From JBJHCA01 sp050485785 (GTDB taxonomy: Bacteria > Bacteroidota > Bacteroidia > Chitinophagales > Saprospiraceae), in the NCBI GenBank assembly GCA_050485785.1, contig JBJHCA010000004.1, positions 1-64,000 of the forward strand: a DNA stretch of 64,000 nt, given 5' to 3'. The stretch's first letter is position 1, and each line of letters opens with the position of its first letter. Under the pieces are notes generated by a model, which saw nothing but the letters and a program-made list of their open reading frames with translations, made no database searches and was not told where the DNA came from. A program made the translations under genes and the position numbers. Positions 16,676 through 24,912 of the stretch are shown in pieces.

Positions 16676-17752
16676 ATGGAATGGATCAATTCCCGCACTG
16701 AGCAGTTCATGCAAACTTACCTCGACAATCACTCCCCTACCAGCTATGAATACACCGGCCAAAAACTATGGATGGACTACATTGCTGAATATGTCGATAA
16801 ACTGGAAACCGACAATTACGGTACTGCCTTTGCTATCCTAAATCCCGGCAAGGACTACAGGGTTATGATTGAAGCCCATGCCGACGAGATATCATGGTAC
16901 ATAAGCTATATTAATGATGACGGATTTTGTCATGTTATGCGCAACGGCGGCTCTGACCAGGCACTGGCCCCGTCAAAACGTGTGTTTATCCATACCCGTA
17001 CCGGAATCAGAGAAGGCGTTTTTGGCTGGCCGGCCATTCATACCAGAAAAGATCCCCATGAACCCGTACCCAAAGTGGAAGAACTGTTTATCGACGTAGG
17101 CGCAGCCAACAAACAGGAGGTACTCGACATGGGTATCCACGTAGGCTGTGTAGTAACATACCAGGACACCTTTACCCGGCTAAATAACCGCTTTTACGTA
17201 GGCAGAGCCCTCGACAACCGAATTGGCGGGGTGATGATTGCTGAAGTGGCACGCCACCTACGTGAGCAAAACATCGAGCTGCCTTATTCGCTTTACATCG
17301 TTAACTCAGTGATGGAAGAAGTAGGATTAAGAGGTGCGGAAATGATTGTTGAAACCATTCGACCGCATGCAGCTATCATCACAGATGTTACCCACGATTC
17401 TTCCACTCCGCTGATAGAAAAGAAAAAATTTGGTGACATACGTTGTGGTCTGGGCCCTTCAGTAACCTTTGGTCCGGCAGTTCACAATAAACTTCAGGAC
17501 CTGGTTATTGACACTGCCCAACAGCACGGCTTACCACTTCAGTATGAAGCTGCTTCGCGTTCAACCGGAACCGATACCGATGCCATAGCTTTTGCCTGCG
17601 GCGGTGTCCCTTCAGCGCTCATATCCCTTCCGCTCAGGTACATGCACACCACGGTGGAAATGGTTGACAAAATCGATGTGGCCAATACCATTGCCCTGAT
17701 GTTTCACACTTTGCAAAACATAAAACACGGGCATTCATTCAAATACCTGTAA
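16676..17752 (+). CDS. M42-family metallo-aminopeptidase
   Basis: 358 residues. The co-catalytic dimetal site is visible: His in MIEAHADEISW, Asp in GRALDNRIGG, Glu-Glu in VMEEVGLRGAE, Asp in ITDVTHD and His in RYMHTTVEMVD. The insert after EAHADE is the PDZ-like domain of M42 (glutamyl aminopeptidase/FrvX, TET) peptidases, which form large cytosolic assemblies that trim peptides. There is no signal peptide. The open frame starts further upstream, but the ATG at 16676 follows a -7 box and gives the normal N-terminus. Confidence 0.9.
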   Translation: MEWINSRTEQFMQTYLDNHSPTSYEYTGQKLWMDYIAEYVDKLETDNYGTAFAILNPGKDYRVMIEAHADEISWYISYINDDGFCHVMRNGGSDQALAPSKRVFIHTRTGIREGVFGWPAIHTRKDPHEPVPKVEELFIDVGAANKQEVLDMGIHVGCVVTYQDTFTRLNNRFYVGRALDNRIGGVMIAEVARHLREQNIELPYSLYIVNSVMEEVGLRGAEMIVETIRPHAAIITDVTHDSSTPLIEKKKFGDIRCGLGPSVTFGPAVHNKLQDLVIDTAQQHGLPLQYEAASRSTGTDTDAIAFACGGVPSALISLPLRYMHTTVEMVDKIDVANTIALMFHTLQNIKHGHSFKYL

Positions 17753-17792
17753 ACAAACAGGTTTTATGCTTGTGTTAAAATAAGACTGCCAC

Positions 17793-17824
17793 TTGCCTGG
17801 TGAGAACAATTTAGTTATATTTGC
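17793..17824 (+). promoter_or_regulatory. consensus Bacteroidota promoter (TTG-N20-TATATTTGC)
   Basis: TTG at 17793-17795 and TATATTTGC at 17816-17824 are 20 bases apart, which matches the -33/-7 architecture of Bacteroidota sigma-ABfr promoters. The ATG of the next gene is 35 bases downstream, which settles its start at 17859 and not at an earlier in-frame codon that would lie upstream of transcription. Confidence 0.7.
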
Positions 17825-17858
17825 ACATCATTTAACGGGGTCAAAACTTAACTTTTTT

Positions 17859-18362
17859 ATGCGTTGGATACTACTCACTGTTGTGATGCTGTCATTTAGC
17901 ATGGCATCCTTATCAGCTCAGGCATGTAATTACACCTTCAACGAGTACGATCGTTTTCTGCAGGTAACCAATAAGCAAACCCATGCCAGGATGATACTGA
18001 ACATCCGCAATATCCTCAATGTCTATTTCACCAAATACGGTGACATGTACGATATGCGCGTCGAGTTATCCGTTCCCGATTTTAAGTTCTATGTAATCAG
18101 AGAGGATGACCCCCTCGTTTTTAATCTGCACAAAGATGAGCCTATCAGGCTCTATCCCATGGGAATGGGTTCTGTGCGAAATGAGCATCCGCATGCAGTA
18201 GTATCAGCCCGTTACCGGCTTAGCCGTGCCGACCTGGAGCGCATCGCCTTTGGCTGGCCCGAAAGCTTTAAAATGCATTCCGACGAAGGTGACTGGAATC
18301 TCGCTTTGCGGCCCTACAACACCGAAAAGCTCATTGAAGCTGCCAAGTGTATGCTTGACTAG
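17859..18362 (+). CDS. small secreted protein of unknown function
   Basis: 167 residues. A signal peptide (MRWILLTVVMLSFSMASLSA, cleavage after SAQA or SLSA) precedes a compact alpha/beta domain with two cysteines (QACNYTF near the start, AAKCMLD at the end) that could pair in the periplasm. I do not recognise a family. The gene has one of the two best promoters in the window and no operon partner, so it may be well expressed on its own. Confidence 0.65.
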   Translation: MRWILLTVVMLSFSMASLSAQACNYTFNEYDRFLQVTNKQTHARMILNIRNILNVYFTKYGDMYDMRVELSVPDFKFYVIREDDPLVFNLHKDEPIRLYPMGMGSVRNEHPHAVVSARYRLSRADLERIAFGWPESFKMHSDEGDWNLALRPYNTEKLIEAAKCMLD

Positions 18363-18440
18363 CTTTTAGTTGGTGGTTGCGCCTGCTACATTGGCAATGC
18401 ATACGGCATCACCTTAAATTGTCAAACTGATTATTTAGTA

Positions 18441-19040
18441 TCATTTACCGGATAGCTGAAGCATAAACTCCAGCAGTTTATCAAGCGCTTTACGTCGGTG
18501 ACTCATGGCGTTTTTTTCCTCCGGATCCATCTGTGCAAAAGTAACATCCCGACCACGGGGAATAAAAACGGGATCGTAGCCAAACCCTCCAACACCTCTC
18601 GGGCTCATAGCAATGGAGCCTTCGCAAATACCTTCAAATGTATGCAACCTACCTTCTGCATCCATTAGTGCAAATACCGTCCTGAATCGGGCTGATCTGT
18701 TTCTGTGCCCCTGTAACTTTTCAAGCAGTTTATCAATGTTAGCCCGGTGGTCACCATGGACGCCCCCGTATCGTGCCGAATACACCCCGGGCTCGCCGTC
18801 CAGGGCATCCACTTCAAGGCCGGTGTCTTCCGAAAAACAGGGTTGGTCAAACAACTCAAAAACGAAGCGTGCCTTTTGCTCTGCATTGGCTTCAAGCGTG
18901 TCATGGTCTTCGGGTAGCTCTTCGTAATACCTCATATCGGTGAGGCTGCGCAGCTCAATTCTCCCCTCCAGAATTTCATGAACCTCCGCAACCTTGTTGG
19001 GATTTCCCGTGGCAAAAATCCAGATTTCGCCCGGGCTCAT
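18441..19040 (-). CDS. rdgB: XTP/dITP diphosphatase (RdgB/HAM1)
   Basis: 199 residues. The signature blocks are ATGNPNKVAEV, SEDTGLEVDALDGEPGVYSARYGG, GGFGYDPVF and MSHRRKAL. The enzyme removes non-canonical purine triphosphates from the nucleotide pool. The start at 19040 is preferred because its ATG overlaps the TGA of the upstream gene (ATGA); a start nine codons earlier would increase the overlap. Confidence 0.93.
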   Translation of the reverse strand: MSPGEIWIFATGNPNKVAEVHEILEGRIELRSLTDMRYYEELPEDHDTLEANAEQKARFVFELFDQPCFSEDTGLEVDALDGEPGVYSARYGGVHGDHRANIDKLLEKLQGHRNRSARFRTVFALMDAEGRLHTFEGICEGSIAMSPRGVGGFGYDPVFIPRGRDVTFAQMDPEEKNAMSHRRKALDKLLEFMLQLSGK

Positions 19041-19465
19041 ACCAGATGTTTTTTCAGCAGTTCCCATAGCTTCATTTTCTGGTTGCGGTCAGTTAAATAA
19101 GCCTTCAGCGGATGGACAAAAAACAAGCTTCGTTCACCTCGTGCAATCCTGGTGTAAAGCTGATTGCCGATGGCTAGCTGCAAGCGGGAAGGATCCAAAC
19201 CAAAAATCAGGAGTTTCTTTTGATTCAGTGCTGAAACCAGCTGCCTGAATGGATAACTCTCTGCCGGTCCCAGCACTAAAATACATTGATCAATTACTTC
19301 AAGACCCACACTTTTCAGAATGCGCTCGAGCAACTCCCTGAGTGCAGGCTGATCCCATTCGTCCTGACCAACAACAATCATCACCGCACCTTTGGCATTG
19401 CCGTGCAACGCAGTTTTCAGATCAACCGTTGCAGGAAAAAACACGTATGGGACTTCATAATTCAT
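19037..19465 (-). CDS. conserved-looking protein of unknown function, coupled to rdgB
   Basis: 142 residues from the ATG at 19465 (MNYEVPYVFFPA). The open frame reaches 33 codons further up, but that part looks non-coding. The protein has alternating hydrophobic strands (AVMIVVG, CILVLGP, KLLIFGLDP, SLFFVHPL) and ends in a basic helix (LWELLKKHLV). This recalls a Rossmann-like or uracil-glycosylase-like alpha/beta fold such as the DNA polymerase III psi subunit, but similarity by eye is too weak to assign it. It is translationally coupled to rdgB by ATGA and may work in nucleotide or DNA metabolism. Confidence 0.6.
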   Translation of the reverse strand: MNYEVPYVFFPATVDLKTALHGNAKGAVMIVVGQDEWDQPALRELLERILKSVGLEVIDQCILVLGPAESYPFRQLVSALNQKKLLIFGLDPSRLQLAIGNQLYTRIARGERSLFFVHPLKAYLTDRNQKMKLWELLKKHLV

Positions 19466-19659
19466 GTTCTGGTAAAATTTGATAATTTGATTTTGAAAGC
19501 CGCTAAATATTTGTATATTCACGTTCCGAATAAATCCACAGCCTTTGCAATAAACCTTCGGCAATCTGAGATTGTAAATATAGTGCTATATGCCGGAAAC
19601 CCGATTTTTCGGAGCTGTATAAAGTTTGACATATTGTAAAACAGAAAAATAAATTGCCC

Positions 19660-20811
19660 ATGAACATTCAATTGGTTCGGAATAACAATTCAGCACTCGA
19701 CAAGATCGACTTTAACAATATACAATTCGGCAAGCACTTTTCAGACCACATGTTTGTAGCCGATTACCGCGACGGAGTGTGGCAAAATCTCAGAATAGAA
19801 CCTTATGGCCCTTTTCAGATTGATCCTGCCAACATTACACTGCATTATAGCCAAACCATTTTTGAAGGCATGAAAGCCACAAAAAATATGGACGGTACGC
19901 CTTGTCTGTTCAGGCCTTATGATCATGCCCGCAGGATGAACGAATCTGCCCGAAGAATCTGCATGCCCGAAATTCCGGAAAACCTGTTTGTGGAAGCACT
20001 TCAGGCATTGATCCGCATCGATGAAGCCTGGATTCCCAACGACCCGGATTCCGCTTTGTACATACGCCCTTTTATGATTGGTATGGACAATAAGCTGGGG
20101 GTAAGGCCTTCCAATACTTACCGGTTTATGGTCATCACCAGTCCGGTAGGGCCTTATTATCCCAAACCCGTAAAACTGATTGCCGCACAAAAGTATGTAC
20201 GCGCAGTACCCGGCGGTGCCGGTGAAGCAAAAACCGGCGGCAACTATGCGGCCACCCTCGAACCCATGCGGACAGCATCTGAAATGGGCTTTGACCAGAT
20301 CATGTGGATGGACAATAAAACCTGGAAATACATTCAGGAATGCGGTACCATGAACCTGTTTTTCGTCATCGACGGCACTGTGATTACCCCGCCTACTGCC
20401 GGTGCCATATTAAAAGGCATTACCCGCGATTCCTTTATCAAACTGCTTCAGCACAAAGGCATACCTTTTGAAGAGCGGCCCCTGAATATAGACGAAGTGG
20501 TAGCTGCCTGGCAAAGAGGACAGCTCAACGAAGTATTCGGCTCGGGAACTGCAGCGGTAGTGGCCTTTGTAGATGGAATCCAGTATAAAGACCTCTACAT
20601 GGAACTGCCTCCAATTGAAGACAGAAAAGTGAGCCACATGCTCAAAAAGGAGATCAATGGCATCCGCAAAGGTTTACTTCCCGATCCGTTTGGCTGGATA
20701 ACCGAAGTGCCGGCCGAAGAACCCGCACCTGAAATGAGCAACGGCAATGGCCAGAGCAGCTCACTCAGGAAATTGCGCCGCAGCGGACAAAAAGAAGTGG
20801 TTGTTGATTAA
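19660..20811 (+). CDS. ilvE: branched-chain amino acid aminotransferase
   Basis: 383 residues of a class IV PLP aminotransferase. The PLP lysine is in GEAKTGGNYAATLEP, and other markers are LHYSQTIFEGMKA, RPFMIG and FGSGTAAVV. It is the long form (BCAT type II) that interconverts leucine, isoleucine and valine with their 2-oxo acids. The ATG at 19660 is preferred over a TTG two codons earlier. About 25 residues at the C-terminus (EMSNGNGQSSSLRKLRRSGQ) are a low-complexity basic extension beyond the fold. It is monocistronic. Its products are substrates of the E1 dehydrogenase at the left edge of the window. Confidence 0.93.
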   Translation: MNIQLVRNNNSALDKIDFNNIQFGKHFSDHMFVADYRDGVWQNLRIEPYGPFQIDPANITLHYSQTIFEGMKATKNMDGTPCLFRPYDHARRMNESARRICMPEIPENLFVEALQALIRIDEAWIPNDPDSALYIRPFMIGMDNKLGVRPSNTYRFMVITSPVGPYYPKPVKLIAAQKYVRAVPGGAGEAKTGGNYAATLEPMRTASEMGFDQIMWMDNKTWKYIQECGTMNLFFVIDGTVITPPTAGAILKGITRDSFIKLLQHKGIPFEERPLNIDEVVAAWQRGQLNEVFGSGTAAVVAFVDGIQYKDLYMELPPIEDRKVSHMLKKEINGIRKGLLPDPFGWITEVPAEEPAPEMSNGNGQSSSLRKLRRSGQKEVVVD

Positions 20812-20854
20812 CAGCCTTTCAAAGTAGTTTTACTGCTCTCAATATTTTCAGTTA

Positions 20855-20874
20855 GTTTTTTGATAGCTCTTTGT
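20855..20874 (+). repeat. interspersed T6G-GATAGCTCTTTGT motif, copy 2
   Basis: TTTTTTG directly followed by ATAGCTCTTTGT (core 20862-20874), 50 bases after the ilvE stop. The downstream sequence TGTGGGCACCCTGTACCC contains small inverted repeats. Confidence 0.6.
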
Positions 20875-21063
20875 GTGGGCACCCTGTACCCTGTATAAAG
20901 GTGTTGTACTTTTATTACTCATTACTGCATTGTGCCTGAAGCACCTATTAGCTGCTTACACCATTTTATAACATTCAACAAATTCGTATATTGGACACCG
21001 GAAAGTTCATTTTCTTCCGGGGAAACCCGGGATGAATGTTGTCAAAACAAAAAGTTATCGATC

Positions 21064-21627
21064 ATGAAAGAAGACCCCATCTACTGGCCTGAAGAGGTTG
21101 AAATGCTGCGATCAATCATACGCCAAACCGGGCTTGAGGAAACCATCAAATGGGGAGCCGAAGTGTATACATACAATGGGAAAAATGTGGTGAGTGCCGG
21201 AGGTTTTAAAAACTTTTTCACCCTGTGGTTTTACAACGGCGTTTTCCTCAATGACCCTTACAATGTGCTTGTCAGCGGTACGGAAGGTAAAACCAAAGCA
21301 CTCAGACAATGGCGCTTTACATCAATGGACGACATCGATGAGAAAAAGATCCTCTCTTATCTTCATGAAGCCATAGCCAACGAAAAAGAAGGTCGTGTGT
21401 GGAAACCAGAAAAGTCAGGGCCACTGATAGTTTATCCGCTTCTTAAGGAAGCATTGGATAATGACCTTTCAATGAAAAAAGCTTTTGATGCCCTTACTCC
21501 CTACAAACAAAAAGAGTATTCGGAATATATCGAATCGGCAAAAAGAGAAGCCACTAAGCAGTCAAGGCTCCTCAAAATAAAACCAATGATACTGGGGGGC
21601 AAGGGCTTACATGACCAATATAAATAG
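21064..21627 (+). CDS. YdeI/DUF1801-family protein
   Basis: 187 residues. The first 110 are a DUF1801 domain (IYWPEEVEMLRSII..., TIKWGAEVYTYNGKNVVSAGGFKNFFTLWF). The rest is the basic YdeI C-terminal part (AFDALTPYKQKEYSEYIESAKREATKQSR). Members are linked to tolerance of cationic peptides in other bacteria, but the mechanism is unknown. The ATG at 21064 begins the domain; the longer open frame upstream has no homology. It overlaps the next DUF1801 gene by 17 bases if that gene starts at its first ATG. Confidence 0.8.
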   Translation: MKEDPIYWPEEVEMLRSIIRQTGLEETIKWGAEVYTYNGKNVVSAGGFKNFFTLWFYNGVFLNDPYNVLVSGTEGKTKALRQWRFTSMDDIDEKKILSYLHEAIANEKEGRVWKPEKSGPLIVYPLLKEALDNDLSMKKAFDALTPYKQKEYSEYIESAKREATKQSRLLKIKPMILGGKGLHDQYK

Positions 21628-21634
21628 AACCGGC

Positions 21635-22057
21635 ATGACACAGAATAAAATCCGCGAAACGACTGTAAGTGTCAATGAATTCATTTTGGCAGTTGCTCAG
21701 GAGCGCAAGAGAGCAGACAGCTTCAGGCTTGTTGAGCTGATGAAGGAAATTTCTGGCTTTGAACCCAGATTGTGGGGACCGTCAATTATCGGATTTGGAA
21801 GTTACCATTATAAATACCCGAGCGGTCATGAAGGCGATGCTCCGCTAATTGGCTTTTCACCGCGAAAAGCAGCTATCTCCCTGTATGTTTTCACTGGTTT
21901 GGATGAACATTCACATTTGTTGGAAGGGCTTGGAAAATTCAAAACCGGCAAGTCATGTATTTACATAAACAAGATAGATGATATCGATACCGAAAAACTG
22001 AGAAGCCTTATGAAGACAACTATTGCCTGGCTGCATCAAAAATACGGCAAACAGTAG
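21635..22057 (+). CDS. DUF1801 domain protein
   Basis: 140 residues. RLVELMKEISGFEPRLWGPSIIGFGSYHYKYPSGHEGDAPLIGFSPRK is a textbook DUF1801 core, followed by LEGLGKFKTGKSCIYINKIDD. Function unknown. An ATG at 21611 overlaps the previous gene; the ATG at 21635 is nearer to the usual N-terminus and eight bases beyond that stop. Two different DUF1801 subtypes in tandem suggest a functional pair and not a recent duplication, because their sequences differ strongly. Confidence 0.8.
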   Translation: MTQNKIRETTVSVNEFILAVAQERKRADSFRLVELMKEISGFEPRLWGPSIIGFGSYHYKYPSGHEGDAPLIGFSPRKAAISLYVFTGLDEHSHLLEGLGKFKTGKSCIYINKIDDIDTEKLRSLMKTTIAWLHQKYGKQ

Positions 22058-22121
22058 TATCGGCAATTTCCGCAGCATTTCCCGGGATTATACCCTTTCA
22101 ACCGGAAGCATGAACACTACT

Positions 22122-22505
22122 CTACCGGCCTTTCACTTTACCGATATCGCGGCGTTCTTTCTTAGTTGGCCGGCCACTGCCTCTTTCCCGGCGTTCTGCG
22201 GCTTCTGAACTCACGAACCAGTTTTTGTACTTGTTTCTTTCCTCCTCCGGAGTAAGGTCAGTATAACACGTACGGGCTATGGGTGCACCTACCCTTTTCT
22301 CAATCAGCTGCTCTACCCGGTAAGTCAGGTTAAACCCATCCTTTTTAACAGTAACCGTCTGACCGGCAACCACCATAGCTGAAGGCTTCACCGGTACATT
22401 GTCGACCCTGACCGCATTGGAACGACAGGCTTCGCAAGCTATCGACCTCGACTTGAATATTCTCACACTCCAGAGCCACTTGTCAATGCGAACCTTCTCT
22501 GCCAT
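22122..22505 (-). CDS. S4-domain RNA-binding protein (Hsp15/HslR-like)
   Basis: 127 residues. The S4 RNA-binding domain is VRIDKWLWSVRIFKSRSIACEACRSNAVRVDNVPVKPS, and the basic tail (GSGRPTKKERRDIGKVKGR) is typical of Hsp15. In E. coli Hsp15 rescues stalled 50S subunits that carry a nascent chain. The start is one base from the PPK2 stop, so the two genes are co-transcribed. Confidence 0.85.
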   Translation of the reverse strand: MAEKVRIDKWLWSVRIFKSRSIACEACRSNAVRVDNVPVKPSAMVVAGQTVTVKKDGFNLTYRVEQLIEKRVGAPIARTCYTDLTPEEERNKYKNWFVSSEAAERRERGSGRPTKKERRDIGKVKGR

Positions 22506-22506
22506 A

Positions 22507-23250
22507 TTATAACATTGATAACTGAGGAAGCTGAGGATCCATCTGTCGCAAAACCTCCACCACGTGCTTCATTACCACGTAATTGCGATACCATCTCACA
22601 TCGGCAGGAACAATGATCCATGGAATTTCAGATTCATTAATGGCGTATTCATAAGCCTCCATGTACTCCTTCCAGTATGTGCGCTCATGCCAGTCCATCG
22701 GATTGTGCTTCCAATGCTTCCGCGGATCATCTATTCGCTCCTGGAGCTTTTGTTTTTGCTGCTCGGGTGATATGTGCAGAAAAAACTTCAGCACCCGGGT
22801 GTCATTATCATGCATCAAAAGGTTTTCCCAGGCATTGATGGCACTCATGCGAAATGCTACCCTGGCCATATCCACCCATTCATGCACCCGTTGAATAAGA
22901 ATGTCTTCGTAATGCGAACGGTTAAACACCTGCACCATACCCTTTTGCGGAGCATGTTTGTGAATCCGCCACAGGAAATCGTGGGCCATTTCACGGCTCG
23001 ATGGTTTCTTGAAGGCAAAAGTATTGACTCCTTCGGGGCTGCAATAGCTGAATACACTTCGCGTGGATCCGTCCTTACCGCTGGCATCCATGCCCTGCAA
23101 CACCACCAGCATACTGTGTTTGGATTCGGCATACATGGTGTGATGCAGATCGCTGAGTTCCTTGCCCAGCGCTTTGAACTCTCGGGCTATATTTTTCTTT
23201 TTGACATTCTCTGGTGGCCGGGTACTGATTGCTGACAAATTGACGGACAT
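22507..23250 (-). CDS. polyphosphate kinase 2 (PPK2) family phosphotransferase
   Basis: 247 residues. The Walker A loop is VLQGMDASGKDGSTRS, the Walker B and lid region is VFNRSHYEDILIQRVHEW, and the catalytic lid carries WKHNPMDWHERTYWKEY. PPK2 enzymes use polyphosphate to phosphorylate nucleoside mono- or diphosphates. Whether this one is class I or class III cannot be told by eye. It is packed between DUF58 and the S4 gene (three bases and one base). Confidence 0.88.
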   Translation of the reverse strand: MSVNLSAISTRPPENVKKKNIAREFKALGKELSDLHHTMYAESKHSMLVVLQGMDASGKDGSTRSVFSYCSPEGVNTFAFKKPSSREMAHDFLWRIHKHAPQKGMVQVFNRSHYEDILIQRVHEWVDMARVAFRMSAINAWENLLMHDNDTRVLKFFLHISPEQQKQKLQERIDDPRKHWKHNPMDWHERTYWKEYMEAYEYAINESEIPWIIVPADVRWYRNYVVMKHVVEVLRQMDPQLPQLSML

Positions 23251-23253
23251 AGG

Positions 23254-24189
23254 CTAGGACATTTTGCTTCGCTTCACCAAATATGACTGTAGTACCCGGT
23301 AATAACCGTCGCGGATATCCACATCCACATAATCGATTTTGTACTGAAGACACCGCAACATGATCTCCTCCTTGATGGCCTCAACTTTGCGTTTGTACTG
23401 TTCCTTGATAGTATTGGACTGAAGTCTGATCTTTTCACCGGTTTCCAGGTCGATGAACAAATGCGGCCTGTTTTCAAATTCAAACTCAACTTCCAGTCTG
23501 CGGTCAATAGTATGAAACAGGATTACCTCGTGTTTTTTGTGCTTAAGGTGGTGAATGGCAGAAAACAGCTCGTCCATGTTCTCGCCGCGGTCAAACATAT
23601 CGCTGAATATGGCTATCAGCGATCGCTTGTGGGTTTGCATGGCTACTTCATGCAGGCTTTCCGCAGCAGAAGTAATAACCGACCTGTGCCCCTGTGAAAT
23701 GATTTCCTCCAGGTAAGTAAGCATTAGCCGGTAATGAGAAGTGCTGGTTTTACAAGGGGTATGGCGTTGCAACTTTTCATCAAATACACTCAGCCCGAAA
23801 GCATCGCGCTGTTTGCGAAGCAGGTTCATCAATGCGGCAGCAGCCAGCACACTAAACCTGATTTTATTGATGGTTTTATCCCCTTTCTCATCTTTGTCAG
23901 GGAAAAACATGGAACCGGAAGCATCTACTACAATCTGGCATCGCAGGTTGGTTTCCTCCTCGTACTTTTTGGTAAAAAGTTTATCGGTACGGGCAAACAC
24001 TTTCCAGTCGATATTCCTGGTTGACTCACCCTGGTTGTAAAGCCGGTGTTCGGCAAACTCCACGGAGAAACCATGGAAAGGACTTTTGTGAAGACCAATG
24101 ATAAATCCCTCTACCACCTGTCTGGCCATCAGGTCGAGGTTTTCCAGTTCGCGAAGTTGAGCATCATCAAATGGGAGCATGCCGGGCAT
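23254..24189 (-). CDS. DUF58 (VWA-like) protein
   Basis: 311 residues. The DUF58 signature GESTRNIDWKVFARTDKLFTK is followed by a von Willebrand A fold with a MIDAS motif (VVDASGSMFF). DUF58 proteins are usually encoded with a MoxR AAA+ ATPase and act as metal-dependent adaptors in envelope or enzyme maturation. No MoxR gene is in this window, which is unusual. A second ATG three codons in (MLPFDD) is also possible. It begins a three-gene run with PPK2 and the S4 protein. Confidence 0.85.
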   Translation of the reverse strand: MPGMLPFDDAQLRELENLDLMARQVVEGFIIGLHKSPFHGFSVEFAEHRLYNQGESTRNIDWKVFARTDKLFTKKYEEETNLRCQIVVDASGSMFFPDKDEKGDKTINKIRFSVLAAAALMNLLRKQRDAFGLSVFDEKLQRHTPCKTSTSHYRLMLTYLEEIISQGHRSVITSAAESLHEVAMQTHKRSLIAIFSDMFDRGENMDELFSAIHHLKHKKHEVILFHTIDRRLEVEFEFENRPHLFIDLETGEKIRLQSNTIKEQYKRKVEAIKEEIMLRCLQYKIDYVDVDIRDGYYRVLQSYLVKRSKMS

Positions 24190-24205
24190 AGTTTATTACT
24201 TAACA

Positions 24206-24238
24206 CAAAAAAGCCCCGTTTTCGTGTGAATCCGGGGC
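24206..24238 (-). terminator. rho-independent terminator after trxA
   Basis: On the minus strand GCCCCG-N14-CGGGGC is followed directly by TTTTTTG. It lies 25 bases after the thioredoxin stop and just upstream of DUF58, so it separates trxA from the DUF58-PPK2-S4 group. Confidence 0.85.
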
Positions 24239-24262
24239 CTTGTTTGTCACTTGAAATGAAGG

Positions 24263-24580
24263 CTACAAATGAGGAGCCATGGCCGCTTCAAGTTTAGCTT
24301 TGGTAGTGAGGCCTATTTGCTTGGCTACTACTTCTCCATTCTTGATCAGCAGGATGGTTGGCAGGCTGCGAATGTTGAATTTCATGGCCACTTCGGGATT
24401 GTTATCCACATCAAGTTTGCCAATCACAGCTTTCCCTTCGTAATCTTTATGCAGCTCTTCAACTATGGGTGCAAGCATGCGGCAAGGGCCGCACCATTGT
24501 GCCCAGAAATCAATTACCACAAGTTTATCCGTTGAAAGGGCTTCCTTCTCAAAATTCTGATCGGTGAGTTCTAATGCCAT
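24263..24580 (-). CDS. trxA: thioredoxin
   Basis: 105 residues from the ATG at 24580 (MALELTDQNFEKE). The redox motif is FWAQWCGPCRMLAP, the cis-Pro is in IRSLPTILLIKNG, and the length is that of classical cytosolic thioredoxin. It has no signal peptide, unlike the two exported thioredoxin-like proteins near 7 kb. The open frame extends 14 codons further upstream, but this is the family N-terminus. It ends at a strong terminator and is a single-gene unit. Confidence 0.95.
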   Translation of the reverse strand: MALELTDQNFEKEALSTDKLVVIDFWAQWCGPCRMLAPIVEELHKDYEGKAVIGKLDVDNNPEVAMKFNIRSLPTILLIKNGEVVAKQIGLTTKAKLEAAMAPHL

Positions 24581-24912
24581 AATATAGGTTGTTTGAACGT
24601 TGTTGAATAAATCGTAAATCACAATAACAAAATTGGCTCCAATTGGTTTTTACGCCTTTTTGGCAGGCCAATATCTGAATTTTCACCACATTTTCCGACT
24701 TTTATTTGGGGTATCTCTTTGTTGTGCAGTCTCCCACTTTTGGCTTCATTCGCGATACTGTGGACGGGTGGGTTTCCTTTATCCCCGGAAAAGCATGAGG
24801 ATCATTGCGGTATGACACACCGCTAATCAATATGGTGCAAGTTATACGACCAACTTCTCCTAAACAAAAAGTCATGTATAAAAAGAATCCCAACACTGGT
24901 AGCAGGAAGAAA
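24581..24912. other. intergenic region between tamB and trxA
   Basis: 332 bases between two minus-strand genes. It should carry the trxA promoter, though no exact TAnnTTTGY was found close to the start. It also contains a partial copy of the interspersed motif (TTTATTTGGGGTATCTCTTTGTTGTGC, listed by halves: T-rich part 24701-24709, core 24715-24727) and a small inverted repeat GCGGT...ACCGC near 24808-24824. I see no gene here. Confidence 0.4.
24701..24727 (+). repeat. interspersed motif, diverged copy 3
   Basis: Shares the 13 bases CTCTTTGTTGTGC with the copy at 15519-15531, and a T-rich stretch ending in TTTG precedes it as in the other copies; the ATAG part reads GTAT. Confidence 0.45.
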
